From Hyphomicrobium sp. (lineage in GTDB: Bacteria > Pseudomonadota > Alphaproteobacteria > Rhizobiales > Hyphomicrobiaceae), in NCBI GenBank assembly GCA_016716675.1, contig JADJVG010000007.1, positions 124,001 to 188,000 on the forward strand: 64,000 bases of DNA, written 5' to 3'. Each line of letters opens with the position of its first letter. The first letter of the stretch is position 1. Position numbers and translations under genes: made by a program. Shown one piece after another: positions 26,011-34,242 of this stretch. The notes beneath the pieces are model-generated. The model was not told the DNA's origin, ran no database searches, and saw only the letters and a list, made by a program, of their open reading frames with translations.

Positions 26011-26291
26011 CTTCCTCTCGTGAAAGTCTCGGGGAATACCCTGACAGGGGTCCTAGTACGCCCGTCATAGCCACACAATCGCTCAATGTGCCTAGGCACC
26101 GGGCAACTGGCGGACGACGATCGCAAGGCCATGACTATCGCTCTTAATGACCGTTATGGCCCGCCGTCAACGTGGCAAAACTGGCAATCCTGCCTGAGAA
26201 TTGGGCGGAGCAAGCTTGATAACACCGTCCAAGTGCCGCATCAGAGCAGGGTGCGAATTTTTAGGGTTCAAAAACAGCATTGGACGGCCCC

Positions 26292-27653
26292 ATGGCAAAC
26301 ACCCCACCGTCGGATAATGAGAACACACCGCATGCCGCCACCCTGACGGCAAACAGCGCGGCCGCGGCCCTTGCTGCCGGCGACCTGACGGCCGAGGCGC
26401 TGGTGTCAGCGTGCCTAGCGCTCATCCGGCAGCGCGACGCCGACGTCCAGGCGTTCGCCCACTTCGACGAGGCCCGCGTATTGGCAGCCGCCCGCGCCAG
26501 CGACGCCGCCCGCAAGCGCGGCGACGCCCTAGGCCCCCTCGCCGGCATTCCCGTCGCCGTCAAAGACGTCATCGATACCGCCGATTACCCGACCGAGAAC
26601 GGTACGCCCGTTTTCGCGGGCCGCCGCCCGCAAGCCGATGCCAGCGTCGTGGCTCAGCTGAAGGCGGCAGGCGCCATCATTTTCGGCAAGACGGTCACCA
26701 CCGAACTGGCGTTTTTCGGCCCCGGCAAAACCAGGAACCCGCGAGACCCATCGCGCACGCCGGGCGGCTCGTCGTCGGGATCGGCTGCGGCGGTGGCGGA
26801 TTGTCAGGTGCCGCTGGCCATTGGCACGCAGACCGCCGGATCGCTGATCCGGCCGGCATCCTATTGCGGGGTCATCGGCTTCAAGCCGACGTTCGGCACG
26901 GTGTCGCGCACTGGCGTGCTGCCGCAATCGGCGCCGCTCGATACCATCGGCGGGTATGCTCGGTCGGTTGACGATATTGCGTTGCTGATGGACGCAATCA
27001 GCGGTTACGACGCGGCCGATCCCGACATGGTACCGGGTCCGGCGTCTAACCTCACGGCCGATTTGGCAAAGCCGTTCAACCGCGCCCTGAGATTTGCGTT
27101 CGTCAAGTCGCCGGCGTGGCCGAATGCCGACGCGGACGCCAAGCACGCCTTTGAAACTTTCGCCGCAGGTTTCGGCGCCCGCGCAGAGGTCGTTGAATTG
27201 CCGCTGCCCGCTGATTTCGATAGCAGTTTGCGGCTTCAGCAAATCGTGCAGTTTTCCGACATCGCCAAAAACTACGGCCCGATTGCAGACGCAAACCCGG
27301 ATCGCGTTACTGCCAAACTGAAAGAGATCATCGCCGAAGGCCGCTCGTTCAGCACCGCTGACTATGCAGCCGCGCGCGCAGAGCGTGATCCCTTGTATGC
27401 CGCCTTGCAGCCGAACACTGCCGCGTATGATGCGATCCTTACACCGGCGGCGCCGGGTGTCGCGCTGCCGGGTCTTGGCGCGACCGGCAGTCCGATGTTC
27501 AACGCGCTTTGGACCTATCTCGGCATGCCCTGCATTTCGCTGCCGCTGCTCGAAGTCGGCGGCTTGCCACTCGGCGTTCAACTCGTTGGCAACCGCGGCG
27601 GCGACGGAGATCTGCTCAGGGCCGCGAAATGGATGATGACGCAGCGTGCCTGA
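26292..27653 (+). CDS. Amidase signature family enzyme
   Basis: The product has 453 residues, normal for the family. The Ser-cisSer-Lys triad is visible. The lysine lies in GIPVAVKDVIDT, the central serine in the Gly/Ser-rich TPGGSSSGSAAAVA, and the nucleophile serine in GTQTAGSLIRPAS. The C-terminus keeps the GLPLGVQLVG block. Family members hydrolyse amides, and GatA-like enzymes act on tRNA. This one lacks a gatCB context, so it is probably a general amidase. The N-terminal 20 residues are variable, and ATG 26292 was preferred over a TTG at 26280. Confidence 0.88.
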   Translation: MANTPPSDNENTPHAATLTANSAAAALAAGDLTAEALVSACLALIRQRDADVQAFAHFDEARVLAAARASDAARKRGDALGPLAGIPVAVKDVIDTADYPTENGTPVFAGRRPQADASVVAQLKAAGAIIFGKTVTTELAFFGPGKTRNPRDPSRTPGGSSSGSAAAVADCQVPLAIGTQTAGSLIRPASYCGVIGFKPTFGTVSRTGVLPQSAPLDTIGGYARSVDDIALLMDAISGYDAADPDMVPGPASNLTADLAKPFNRALRFAFVKSPAWPNADADAKHAFETFAAGFGARAEVVELPLPADFDSSLRLQQIVQFSDIAKNYGPIADANPDRVTAKLKEIIAEGRSFSTADYAAARAERDPLYAALQPNTAAYDAILTPAAPGVALPGLGATGSPMFNALWTYLGMPCISLPLLEVGGLPLGVQLVGNRGGDGDLLRAAKWMMTQRA

Positions 27654-27784
27654 GGGCCGCCGCCCAAATGCTAACACGGCGTTAACGTAAATTTATCCTT
27701 TCTCAACCATCATGACGCCACCGGGCATGGTCACAACCCTTAATCCTGCCCGGTGTGTAACTGCGTAAGACGAGGGATTGTTCG

Positions 27785-28453
27785 ATGGTTGCGTTTATCG
27801 CGCTTCGTGCGCGCACTGTGCCGGTACTGGCACTCGGTGTCACCGCGCTGCTGCTCCCTATCACCACATCTGCGGCTCGCGCTGACTTTTTGGCGCCGAT
27901 CTGGAATGGCGCCTACGTCGGCTTTCACGGCGGCGCCAAGTGGTCCGATATCGACACCGATTTCTCTTCCACCGTGTCGGCAACCGACATCACGGTTGGC
28001 GGGCATATCGGCTATAATCTCGGCCTTGCCGGTTTGATCGTCGGCGTTGAAGCCGATGCCAACCTGGACAGTACGAAATTAGGCTTCACCACGTCGGGCG
28101 GCGGTGTTGGAGCCTTCGAAACCGACTGGAGCGGCTCGATAAGAGGCCGCATCGGCGTGCCGGTTGGGCCGGCGTTGCTGTACGCGACGGCCGGATATGC
28201 GTGGACCGAAGCAACCCTGTCGCACGCCTCACTGGGTGGTGGCAGCTTCAGCTCCAGCCACACATTCAACGGTGTCGTCTACGGGATCGGCGCGGAAGCT
28301 TTTGTGCTGCCCAACATGTCCTTGCGGCTGGAAGCATTGCGCTTCGACTATGCCGCTGACGACATCTCGCTGTCCGGCGCAAATAACATGCTGCAAGAGA
28401 TCGACCCAAGTGAAACCGTCGTCCGCGCAGGCGTCACGTTCCACCTCAATTGA
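27785..28453 (+). CDS. Small outer-membrane beta-barrel protein (Omp25-like)
   Basis: This 222-residue protein has a signal peptide (to SAARA) and an eight-stranded barrel of the OMP_b-brl type seen in rhizobial Omp25 and Omp31. Alternating strands such as WNGAYVGFHGGAKW, ITVGGHIGYNLG and GSIRGRIGVPV are present, with LLYATAGYAWTEA and the C-terminal ETVVRAGVTFHLN. The final aromatic-hydrophobic strand suits BAM assembly. A tandem paralogue follows after 64 bp. Structural or envelope-stability role inferred. Confidence 0.85.
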   Translation: MVAFIALRARTVPVLALGVTALLLPITTSAARADFLAPIWNGAYVGFHGGAKWSDIDTDFSSTVSATDITVGGHIGYNLGLAGLIVGVEADANLDSTKLGFTTSGGGVGAFETDWSGSIRGRIGVPVGPALLYATAGYAWTEATLSHASLGGGSFSSSHTFNGVVYGIGAEAFVLPNMSLRLEALRFDYAADDISLSGANNMLQEIDPSETVVRAGVTFHLN

Positions 28454-28517
28454 ACTTGCACTGATCACATACCATTGACGCACGGCTCTCCAGGCTTTTC
28501 CAGGACCAGTCCTCATC

Positions 28518-29213
28518 ATGTATTTTAATCAGCGCCCAAAATGGGCGTACCGTAGCCTCGCATTCGCGGCGCTCGTCGCGACCCCCGCATCAGCAAGCGA
28601 CCTCGAAACCTTCACCGTGCCGATTTGGACGGGCGTATACGCCGGTCTGCACGGCGGTATGAATTGGCTCGACGTCGATAGCAACGCCGGTGAAAGCATG
28701 AGCTTCGAGAGCGGTTTCGTGGGCGGCCACCTCGGCATCAACTATCAGGTTGGCGGCCTTGTATTCGGCGGTGAAGCCGATCTCACATACGAGACGGCCG
28801 AAGCCAGCGAAACCGTCGATGGCGCGGCCTACGGCTATCCCGGCTCATCGGCGAAAGCCACGGCGTCGAATACCGCAAGCGGTTCGTTTCGCGCACGTCT
28901 CGGCGTGCCCATCACATCGACCGCGATGATCTACGCCACCGGCGGCTACGCTTGGACGACGCTCGATTATAGACTTACCGGAGTTGCCGGCGGCACACCA
29001 TTTGACGTGGGCAGCGGATCAACGTTCGGAGGTTTTGTCTATGGTATCGGCGCCGAAGCATTAGTGACGCCGAACATCGTGCTGCGCATTGAAGCGCTGC
29101 GTTACGACTATGCCGAACAGGCCTTCAGTCTGCCGGATGGTCAGCAAACCAACCTCATGTTCGATCCGAGTTCCGATGTGATCCGTGCTGGTGTATCGTG
29201 GCGCTTCAACTGA
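28518..29213 (+). CDS. Small outer-membrane beta-barrel protein, tandem paralogue
   Basis: This 231-residue paralogue of the preceding gene has a signal peptide ending PASA and the same strand motifs in order. They are PIWTGVYAGLHGGMNW, VGGHLGINYQVGGLVFGGEAD, GSFRARLGVPI, MIYATGGYAWTTLDY, FVYGIGAEALVTPNI and the terminal DVIRAGVSWRFN. It probably arose by duplication and is likely co-transcribed with it and with the cupin gene 20 bp downstream. Confidence 0.85.
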   Translation: MYFNQRPKWAYRSLAFAALVATPASASDLETFTVPIWTGVYAGLHGGMNWLDVDSNAGESMSFESGFVGGHLGINYQVGGLVFGGEADLTYETAEASETVDGAAYGYPGSSAKATASNTASGSFRARLGVPITSTAMIYATGGYAWTTLDYRLTGVAGGTPFDVGSGSTFGGFVYGIGAEALVTPNIVLRIEALRYDYAEQAFSLPDGQQTNLMFDPSSDVIRAGVSWRFN

Positions 29214-29233
29214 AAGGGCCAAAGGATCAGCAC

Positions 29234-29596
29234 ATGAGCGACGATGTCTTTCCTAAAGTAATCAGTTTCCAAGACGCAGGCCCCGCGCCCAAAACCTATC
29301 ACCCCGAATTGGATCGCATTCTCGATGGCGATCCGGAGCAAACTGCGAGCAACTTTTTTTCAAGCGCCGATGGGCGTTTCAATTGCGGCATCTGGGAATG
29401 CCAACCCGGCAAATGGCGGGTCGTTTTTACAGAAAGCGAATTCGTGCATCTACTTGAGGGCTGCATCATCGTTGCCGGCGACGACGGCTCGGAACGCACC
29501 TTCCGCGCTGGCGATGCATTCGTCTGTCCGGCCGGCTTCACCGGCACGTGGCATGTGACGGAGCCAACAAAAAAATATTACGCCTATTACGAATGA
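29234..29596 (+). CDS. Cupin domain protein (DUF861 type)
   Basis: The product is a 120-residue single-domain cupin. The first conserved block has NCGIWECQPGKWRVVF and EFVHLLEGCIIV. The second has AGDAFVCPAGFTGTWHV, as in the DUF861 / ureidoglycine-aminohydrolase-like cupins. The histidines expected in the first metal motif are mostly absent, so metal binding is uncertain. ATG 29234 has AAAGGA 7 bases upstream. It follows the barrel gene at 20 bp and is ended by a bidirectional terminator. Substrate unknown. Confidence 0.8.
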   Translation: MSDDVFPKVISFQDAGPAPKTYHPELDRILDGDPEQTASNFFSSADGRFNCGIWECQPGKWRVVFTESEFVHLLEGCIIVAGDDGSERTFRAGDAFVCPAGFTGTWHVTEPTKKYYAYYE

Positions 29597-29606
29597 GGCG
29601 TTGGCA

Positions 29607-29642
29607 ACAAAAAAGGCCCGGCGGTTATCCCGGGCCTTTTTT
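29607..29642. terminator. Bidirectional terminator between the cupin and hydroxypyruvate reductase genes
   Basis: AAAAGGCCCGG (29611-29621) and CCGGGCCTTTT (29630-29640) form a perfect 11-bp stem with an 8-nt loop. It is flanked by A- and T-runs and lies between convergent genes. Confidence 0.9.
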
Positions 29643-29660
29643 GATTTCAGATCGTTCGCC

Positions 29661-30629
29661 TCATGCCAGTTTGAACGGCATGTCCGTGCCGGCGAAGAAC
29701 GCATCGATGTTGTCGAGCGCCTCATAGCCCATCTGGTTGCGGGCTTCGACCGCCGCCGAGCCGAGGTGCGGGAACAGGAACGTGTTCGGCAGGTCGTAAT
29801 AACCTTCGTTGATCTTCGGTTCGCCAGCGAACACATCGAGACCCGCGTAAGCGAGACGGCCCGACTTCAATGCCGCGATCATATCTCCGTCGTTGACGAG
29901 ATCGCCGCGTGCCGTGTTCACGACGATGGCGCCCTTCGGCAGCTTTTCGATCGTGGCCTTGTTGAAGAAGCCGCGCGTTTCCGGCGTCGACGGCGCGTTG
30001 ATCGAGAAGAACTGCGAGACGTTCAACAGGCTATCGAGGCTGTCGTGGTAGGTCGCGTTGTACTTCGCTTCGACTTCCGGCTTGGCGCGGTAGAGGTCGT
30101 AGTAGTGAACCTCCATATCGAAGCCGCGGGCGCGCTGTGCCAGCGCCTGGCCGATTTTGCCGAAGCCGTAGATGCCGAGCACCTTATTGTCCAGGCGCTG
30201 ACCGACGAGCTGCAACGGCTGCCAACCCGGCCACGACCGCGTGCGGATCATCTTCTCGCCTTCGCCGGCGCGACGGGCGGAGCCGAGCAGCAGCAGCATG
30301 GCGATTTCAGCAGTTGCAACCGTTACGCCGTGCGGCGCGTTGCCGACCTTGATGCCGCGCGCCTTGCAGGCGTCGAGATCGATGTGATCGAAGCCGATCG
30401 AGAACGTCGAGATGCACTTGATGTTTTCAGGAATGCGATCGATCACGTCCTTGCGGCATTTTTCGTTCAAGGTCAGCAGCAGGGCGTCAACGCTCTTGGC
30501 GGTTTCCAGCATCTCATCGATGGTGATCTTCGGGTTATCACCATGTGCGATCACGTCATAGGTTTCACGCGCCCGGGCCATGACGGCGTCCGGCAACGGC
30601 CAGGTGATCAGTATTTTTTTCTTGGACAT
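29661..30629 (-). CDS. hprA: Hydroxypyruvate reductase / D-glycerate dehydrogenase
   Basis: This 322-residue NAD(P)-dependent D-2-hydroxyacid dehydrogenase reduces hydroxypyruvate to glycerate in the serine cycle. The Rossmann motif is GIYGFGKIGQALA. The catalytic residues are visible: Arg in NTARGDLV, Glu in FAGEPKI and His in FLFPHLGSAA. From memory the sequence is nearly that of the structurally solved glycerate dehydrogenase of Hyphomicrobium methylovorum (ILITWPLP, HGDNPKITIDEM, KCRKDVIDRIPENIKCIS, ARRAGEGEKMIRTRSWPGW). That is the best clue to the organism. It complements the nearby serine-glyoxylate aminotransferase. Stand-alone gene with a 314-bp upstream region. Confidence 0.95.
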   Translation of the reverse strand: MSKKKILITWPLPDAVMARARETYDVIAHGDNPKITIDEMLETAKSVDALLLTLNEKCRKDVIDRIPENIKCISTFSIGFDHIDLDACKARGIKVGNAPHGVTVATAEIAMLLLLGSARRAGEGEKMIRTRSWPGWQPLQLVGQRLDNKVLGIYGFGKIGQALAQRARGFDMEVHYYDLYRAKPEVEAKYNATYHDSLDSLLNVSQFFSINAPSTPETRGFFNKATIEKLPKGAIVVNTARGDLVNDGDMIAALKSGRLAYAGLDVFAGEPKINEGYYDLPNTFLFPHLGSAAVEARNQMGYEALDNIDAFFAGTDMPFKLA

Positions 30630-30943
30630 GTTTTAGGGGCTCCCAGGCATACGACTTTGGTCGCGGTTTTCCGCTTGTGCCCGACCGCGGCGGCGCTGAC
30701 AAGCCCGTAGCGGTGCAATTGTTCACCCCTCTGGCCCGATCCGGGCCTCCAAGTTTGCTTCGCAGGCAAGCGATCACGGGTTCACAAACCATACCGCCAA
30801 GGCGGCCGCAACACGGGTCTGAGGCCCGCCGTGAAACCCTTTTTTCACCATACTGGCCACAAAGTCAGCCTGCTGCCGGCACCACGGGATGGACGCCGCC
30901 ACGCCTGGGCACGAGCCCAGGAAACGCCGAGAGGGCTTCGCCC
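30630..30943. other. Intergenic region upstream of hprA
   Basis: These 314 bp lie between two divergent genes. They hold the hprA promoter region and one perfect hairpin (CCTGGGC at 30904-30910 with GCCCAGG at 30915-30921, tetraloop ACGA), 22 bp before the next ORF and without a T-tract. An open frame crosses the region but its sequence looks non-coding. Confidence 0.4.
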
Positions 30944-31300
30944 ATGCGCTTTATTGTCATCGCTTTTGCAGCTCTGGCCTGCCTGAAAGTCTGGACCCAG
31001 GACAAGTTGTACCGGTCGGCGATGAGCGCCGCGCTCATCGACGCCTACCGCGAACGCGCGCAGCAGGTGTGCAGCCGCGAATCTGCGAAACACGGAACGC
31101 CCGGATCCGGGCCGTGGACTAGTGCCGCCGAAATCACCGTCGGCAGCAACGTCGCAAGCGTCATGCTGTGGGATTATGACAATCCGCTGTGGGACGTGCG
31201 ATACCGCCACCCACATCTCGTGCTGACATCGGGCGGCGCGCGCAGTCTGACGTGCAGCTACGACCTCAAGGTCGGCGTGGCGTTCGTCAAAGCCTTGTAG
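30944..31300 (+). CDS. Hypothetical membrane-anchored protein
   Basis: From ATG 30944 the product is 118 residues. It has one N-terminal hydrophobic segment (MRFIVIAFAALACLKVW) that is either a signal anchor or an uncleaved signal, then a soluble domain with TIVGS-like beta pattern (AEITVGSNVASVMLWDYDN) and two cysteines (QQVCSRES, LTCSYD). GAGAGGG precedes the start. I do not recognise the family. It is monocistronic. Confidence 0.55.
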   Translation: MRFIVIAFAALACLKVWTQDKLYRSAMSAALIDAYRERAQQVCSRESAKHGTPGSGPWTSAAEITVGSNVASVMLWDYDNPLWDVRYRHPHLVLTSGGARSLTCSYDLKVGVAFVKAL

Positions 31301-31335
31301 GCGGCGCTACCCAGAAAGCACCTGCGAGAAAGCGC

Positions 31336-32055
31336 TTAGCGCTTCCTCGCGATCATGGCGATCTGCGTCATGAACAGGTGGTCGAAGCGTCCGCCGGTGA
31401 GTTTTGAGATCAGCTCGGTGCGCGTGCTAAAGGCCGTAACAGGCCCCAGCTCCTCGACATCGAAGCCTGCCGTATCCGCGAGATCGGCAAAGGTACCGGG
31501 CGTGAACCAGCGCAGATGCGTGCGATCGAATACGCCCTGATCGGCAAGCTGGAAGCGGCCCATCACGAGTTCGCGGATCACCCGCCAATGCGAAATATTC
31601 GGCGAGCTTGCGAGCAGCATGCCGCCTGGGCGAACATAGCGGGCCAGCCTTTTCAGCACTTCCCCCGGCTCGACCAGATGTTCGAGAACTTCCGACAGGA
31701 TGATCGCGTCGAACGTCGCGGGTTGCCAGTCTAACTGCAACGTCTCGACGTTGCCGACGATGACCTCGCTCAAGACATCGCGCGCCTCTTCGGCGGCATC
31801 CTCGAACAATTCAACGCCTACATAACGACCGCAACACCCCTCGCTCAGAGCCAGGGCGCCGGTCGCGCCTGTGCCGCAACCGATTTCTAGGATTTGCGCT
31901 GAAGGATCGCGCGGCAAACGGTCGACAAAATCGGACCTGGCATTTGAAAAATAGCTAGCTGGCTTGACGGCATAAAAGCCGCTGAAACTACCGGCCGTTT
32001 CGGCACTGGAACGCAACACTGAAAATACTCCACCCTTAACCCTGGTGATATCCAA
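31336..32055 (-). CDS. Class I SAM-dependent methyltransferase
   Basis: The product is a 239-residue methyltransferase of the Rossmann type. Motif I is ILEIGCGTGATGALAL, the acidic end of strand 2 is YVGVELFEDAA, and motif IV/post-I is FDAIILSEVLEHLVEP, followed by VRPGGMLLASSPN. The pattern SPNISHWRVIRELVMGRF and HLRWFT is typical of methyltransferases in polysaccharide loci. It borders the exopolysaccharide cluster and is divergent from its first gene, so methylation of a sugar or glycolipid is inferred. Confidence 0.82.
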   Translation of the reverse strand: MDITRVKGGVFSVLRSSAETAGSFSGFYAVKPASYFSNARSDFVDRLPRDPSAQILEIGCGTGATGALALSEGCCGRYVGVELFEDAAEEARDVLSEVIVGNVETLQLDWQPATFDAIILSEVLEHLVEPGEVLKRLARYVRPGGMLLASSPNISHWRVIRELVMGRFQLADQGVFDRTHLRWFTPGTFADLADTAGFDVEELGPVTAFSTRTELISKLTGGRFDHLFMTQIAMIARKR

Positions 32056-32227
32056 TACATGTGAACATTGAAGACCAGCCTAATAGCGAAGCGCGATATC
32101 CAGGAAAACAACGGACCAAAAATTTATGCAATCGCTTAACCTCAAATTTACCCTGCGCAGTGATCAGTACACAGTGGAGCGCCCATCGTCACGATAGGCG
32201 CAGAGTTCTGTTGTGTTTGGTCGAGCT

Positions 32228-32827
32228 ATGGTCCAGCGTTTTCTGCTCGATATGACGGCGCGCGGTCTCGCAGCATGCTTTGCTGCGTCCGCTATACTCA
32301 GCGGCTGCGCCATGCCGGCTCAAATCACCGGCCCGCAATTTGCTACGCGCGAAGGCAAAAAGCCGATACAGCGCATCTACCGCATCAGCGTCGGCGACAA
32401 GCTCAAAGTCTCCGTGTTCGGCGAAGAAAATCTTTCCGGAGAATTCGAAGTCAGCGCCCTCGGCAACATCTCCATGCCGTTGATCGGCGAGATGCCCGCC
32501 AAGGGGCTCGCCATTCATGAGTTCCGCGATAGCATCACCCGCAAGCTTTCGGACGGCTATCTAAAGAACCCCAAAATCAACGTCGACATCTTGAATTACC
32601 GGCCGATCTTTGTGCACGGCGAAGTCAAGACCGGCGGCGAATTCGCCTACAAAAACGGCCTTGGACTGCGCGACGCGATCGCCATGGCCGGCGGCTACAC
32701 ATACCGCGCCGATCAAACGTACCTCTACATCGGACGCGAAGGTGAGCCCGACGTCGCCGTCCAGACGCCCGCCGACGTGCCCATTCTACCTGGCGACAAC
32801 ATTCGAATCCCTGAAAGGTTCTTTTAA
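32228..32827 (+). CDS. Polysaccharide export lipoprotein (Wza/ExoF-like)
   Basis: The 199-residue precursor is a lipoprotein (signal ending SAILSGC, lipobox LSGC) with a Poly_export domain (YRISVGDKLKVSVFGEENLSG and EVSALGNISMPLIGEM). An SLBB-like domain follows (VFVHGEVKTGGEFAY and LGLRDAIAMAGGYT). Family members form the outer-membrane channel or periplasmic collar for capsule and exopolysaccharide export. This one is short and lacks the C-terminal amphipathic helix that forms the Wza pore, so the separate barrel gene downstream may supply the pore. ATG 32228 preferred over GTG 32213. Confidence 0.88.
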   Translation: MVQRFLLDMTARGLAACFAASAILSGCAMPAQITGPQFATREGKKPIQRIYRISVGDKLKVSVFGEENLSGEFEVSALGNISMPLIGEMPAKGLAIHEFRDSITRKLSDGYLKNPKINVDILNYRPIFVHGEVKTGGEFAYKNGLGLRDAIAMAGGYTYRADQTYLYIGREGEPDVAVQTPADVPILPGDNIRIPERFF

Positions 32828-32865
32828 CTCCGGCATCTCATCCGGCTGTGAAGAGCATTGTGTTC

Positions 32866-34230
32866 ATGCGTACCGCTCGTCTCGTCGGGACATCCCCAAG
32901 CGCCATCCGGCTTGCCCGCCGGTTGCGCCTTGCCGTGTCTGCATTGGCGCTTGCCGTCATCATCGATCTGCCGCGCGCCTTCGCTCTCGATCTCGATGGC
33001 GTCGATGGTCTCATCACCGAGACGGTCGCCTCGCGCGACCGGCAACGGGTATGGGACAACAGCAAGCGCTACGGTGCCGAAAGCATCGATGAACGCGACC
33101 GCACCTTTGCCAAACCCGAAGGCATCCGCGCCGGCAGCTTCCTGATTTTCCCCGAAGTCGGCGCAGCCGTCACCTTCGACGACAACATCTTCACGCGCGA
33201 TTTCGAAAAACGCTCCGACTGGCGCTCAGCCGTGGAGGGCGGCATAAAATTCCAGTCGCAGCTTCCGCGCCATATGCTCGACTTCTCACTCGAGGGAAAA
33301 GTCGTCAATTACGCCGAATATACCGATCTGGACTACGCGAACGTGCGCGCCAAACTGGAAAGCGCCTTGCATTTCGACAATGCCCATACCCTGTCGGCCA
33401 GCTTTCTATCGGGGATCGAACACGAGGAGCGCGATGATCCGTCCTATCCGCTGACGGCGCGCGGCCCCATCCAGGTTTTTCACAATCGCGCGTCGGTCGG
33501 CATCACCCGCGATGTCGGACGGCTGTATGGCACACTTTCGGCCACCGCTGAGAGCTGGGATTTCGACGACGCCATCGCCGTCAACGGCGACCTACTCGAT
33601 CAGGATTCCCGCAATACGACCACCTACTCGTCGCAACTCAAGTTCGGCTATCGATTTTCACCGGGCTACACATTCGTCGGCAAGGTCCGCGGTCTCCATG
33701 ATCTCAACGAGGGTGATATCAAGACAGACCGCGACGCCTGGGGCTATGAGGCCCTCGCGGGTTTGGCATTCGAGACCAATCCGCTGCTGCGCTGGCGCAT
33801 CCTCGGCGGCTTTGGTGTGCGCGACTACGAGCAGGACGATCTCGCCAATCTCAATACGACGCTAATGCAGGCGGACGTTCAATGGTTGCCGACACAACGG
33901 CTGACAATCTACGGCACCTTGTCGCGCCAGATTCTCGACGTGACCGACATCGCGGCCAGTGGTGTCGTGCAGTCGAGCGCCAAACTTTCGGCTGAGTACG
34001 AGATCTACCACAACCTCGTAATGAACGCCGGAATCGAACTCCGCTCCGACGTTTTCCAGGGTACGGACCGTCAGGACGAACTTTATTCGATCCGGGCCGG
34101 TCTTGATTATTACTTCACTAAGAACTGGCTGTTCACATTCGGCTACGAGTACCAGGTCCGTGATTCGACGGACGACGCGCTCGATATGCACCGAAACCGG
34201 TTCAGGATCGGCGCCAAATTACACTTCTAA
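32866..34230 (+). CDS. Outer-membrane beta-barrel protein of the polysaccharide locus
   Basis: This 454-residue exported protein resembles the BBP2-type beta-barrel family found beside alphaproteobacterial exopolysaccharide genes. A signal-like N-terminus (LAVSALALAVIIDLPRAFA) is followed by GSFLIFPEVGAAVTFDDNIF. Repeating amphipathic strands then run to the C-terminal LFTFGYEYQVRD and FRIGAKLHF. It sits 38 bp after the Wza-like gene and 12 bp before the Wzc-like gene, so it is probably the outer-membrane porin of the export machine. The GTG at 32848 is an alternative start. Confidence 0.8.
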   Translation: MRTARLVGTSPSAIRLARRLRLAVSALALAVIIDLPRAFALDLDGVDGLITETVASRDRQRVWDNSKRYGAESIDERDRTFAKPEGIRAGSFLIFPEVGAAVTFDDNIFTRDFEKRSDWRSAVEGGIKFQSQLPRHMLDFSLEGKVVNYAEYTDLDYANVRAKLESALHFDNAHTLSASFLSGIEHEERDDPSYPLTARGPIQVFHNRASVGITRDVGRLYGTLSATAESWDFDDAIAVNGDLLDQDSRNTTTYSSQLKFGYRFSPGYTFVGKVRGLHDLNEGDIKTDRDAWGYEALAGLAFETNPLLRWRILGGFGVRDYEQDDLANLNTTLMQADVQWLPTQRLTIYGTLSRQILDVTDIAASGVVQSSAKLSAEYEIYHNLVMNAGIELRSDVFQGTDRQDELYSIRAGLDYYFTKNWLFTFGYEYQVRDSTDDALDMHRNRFRIGAKLHF

Positions 34231-34242
34231 GAGTCGGAGAGG

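Noticed and set aside
30904..30921. Perfect hairpin considered as a terminator or riboswitch element
   Set aside because: No T-tract, no conserved riboswitch core, and it precedes rather than follows a gene.
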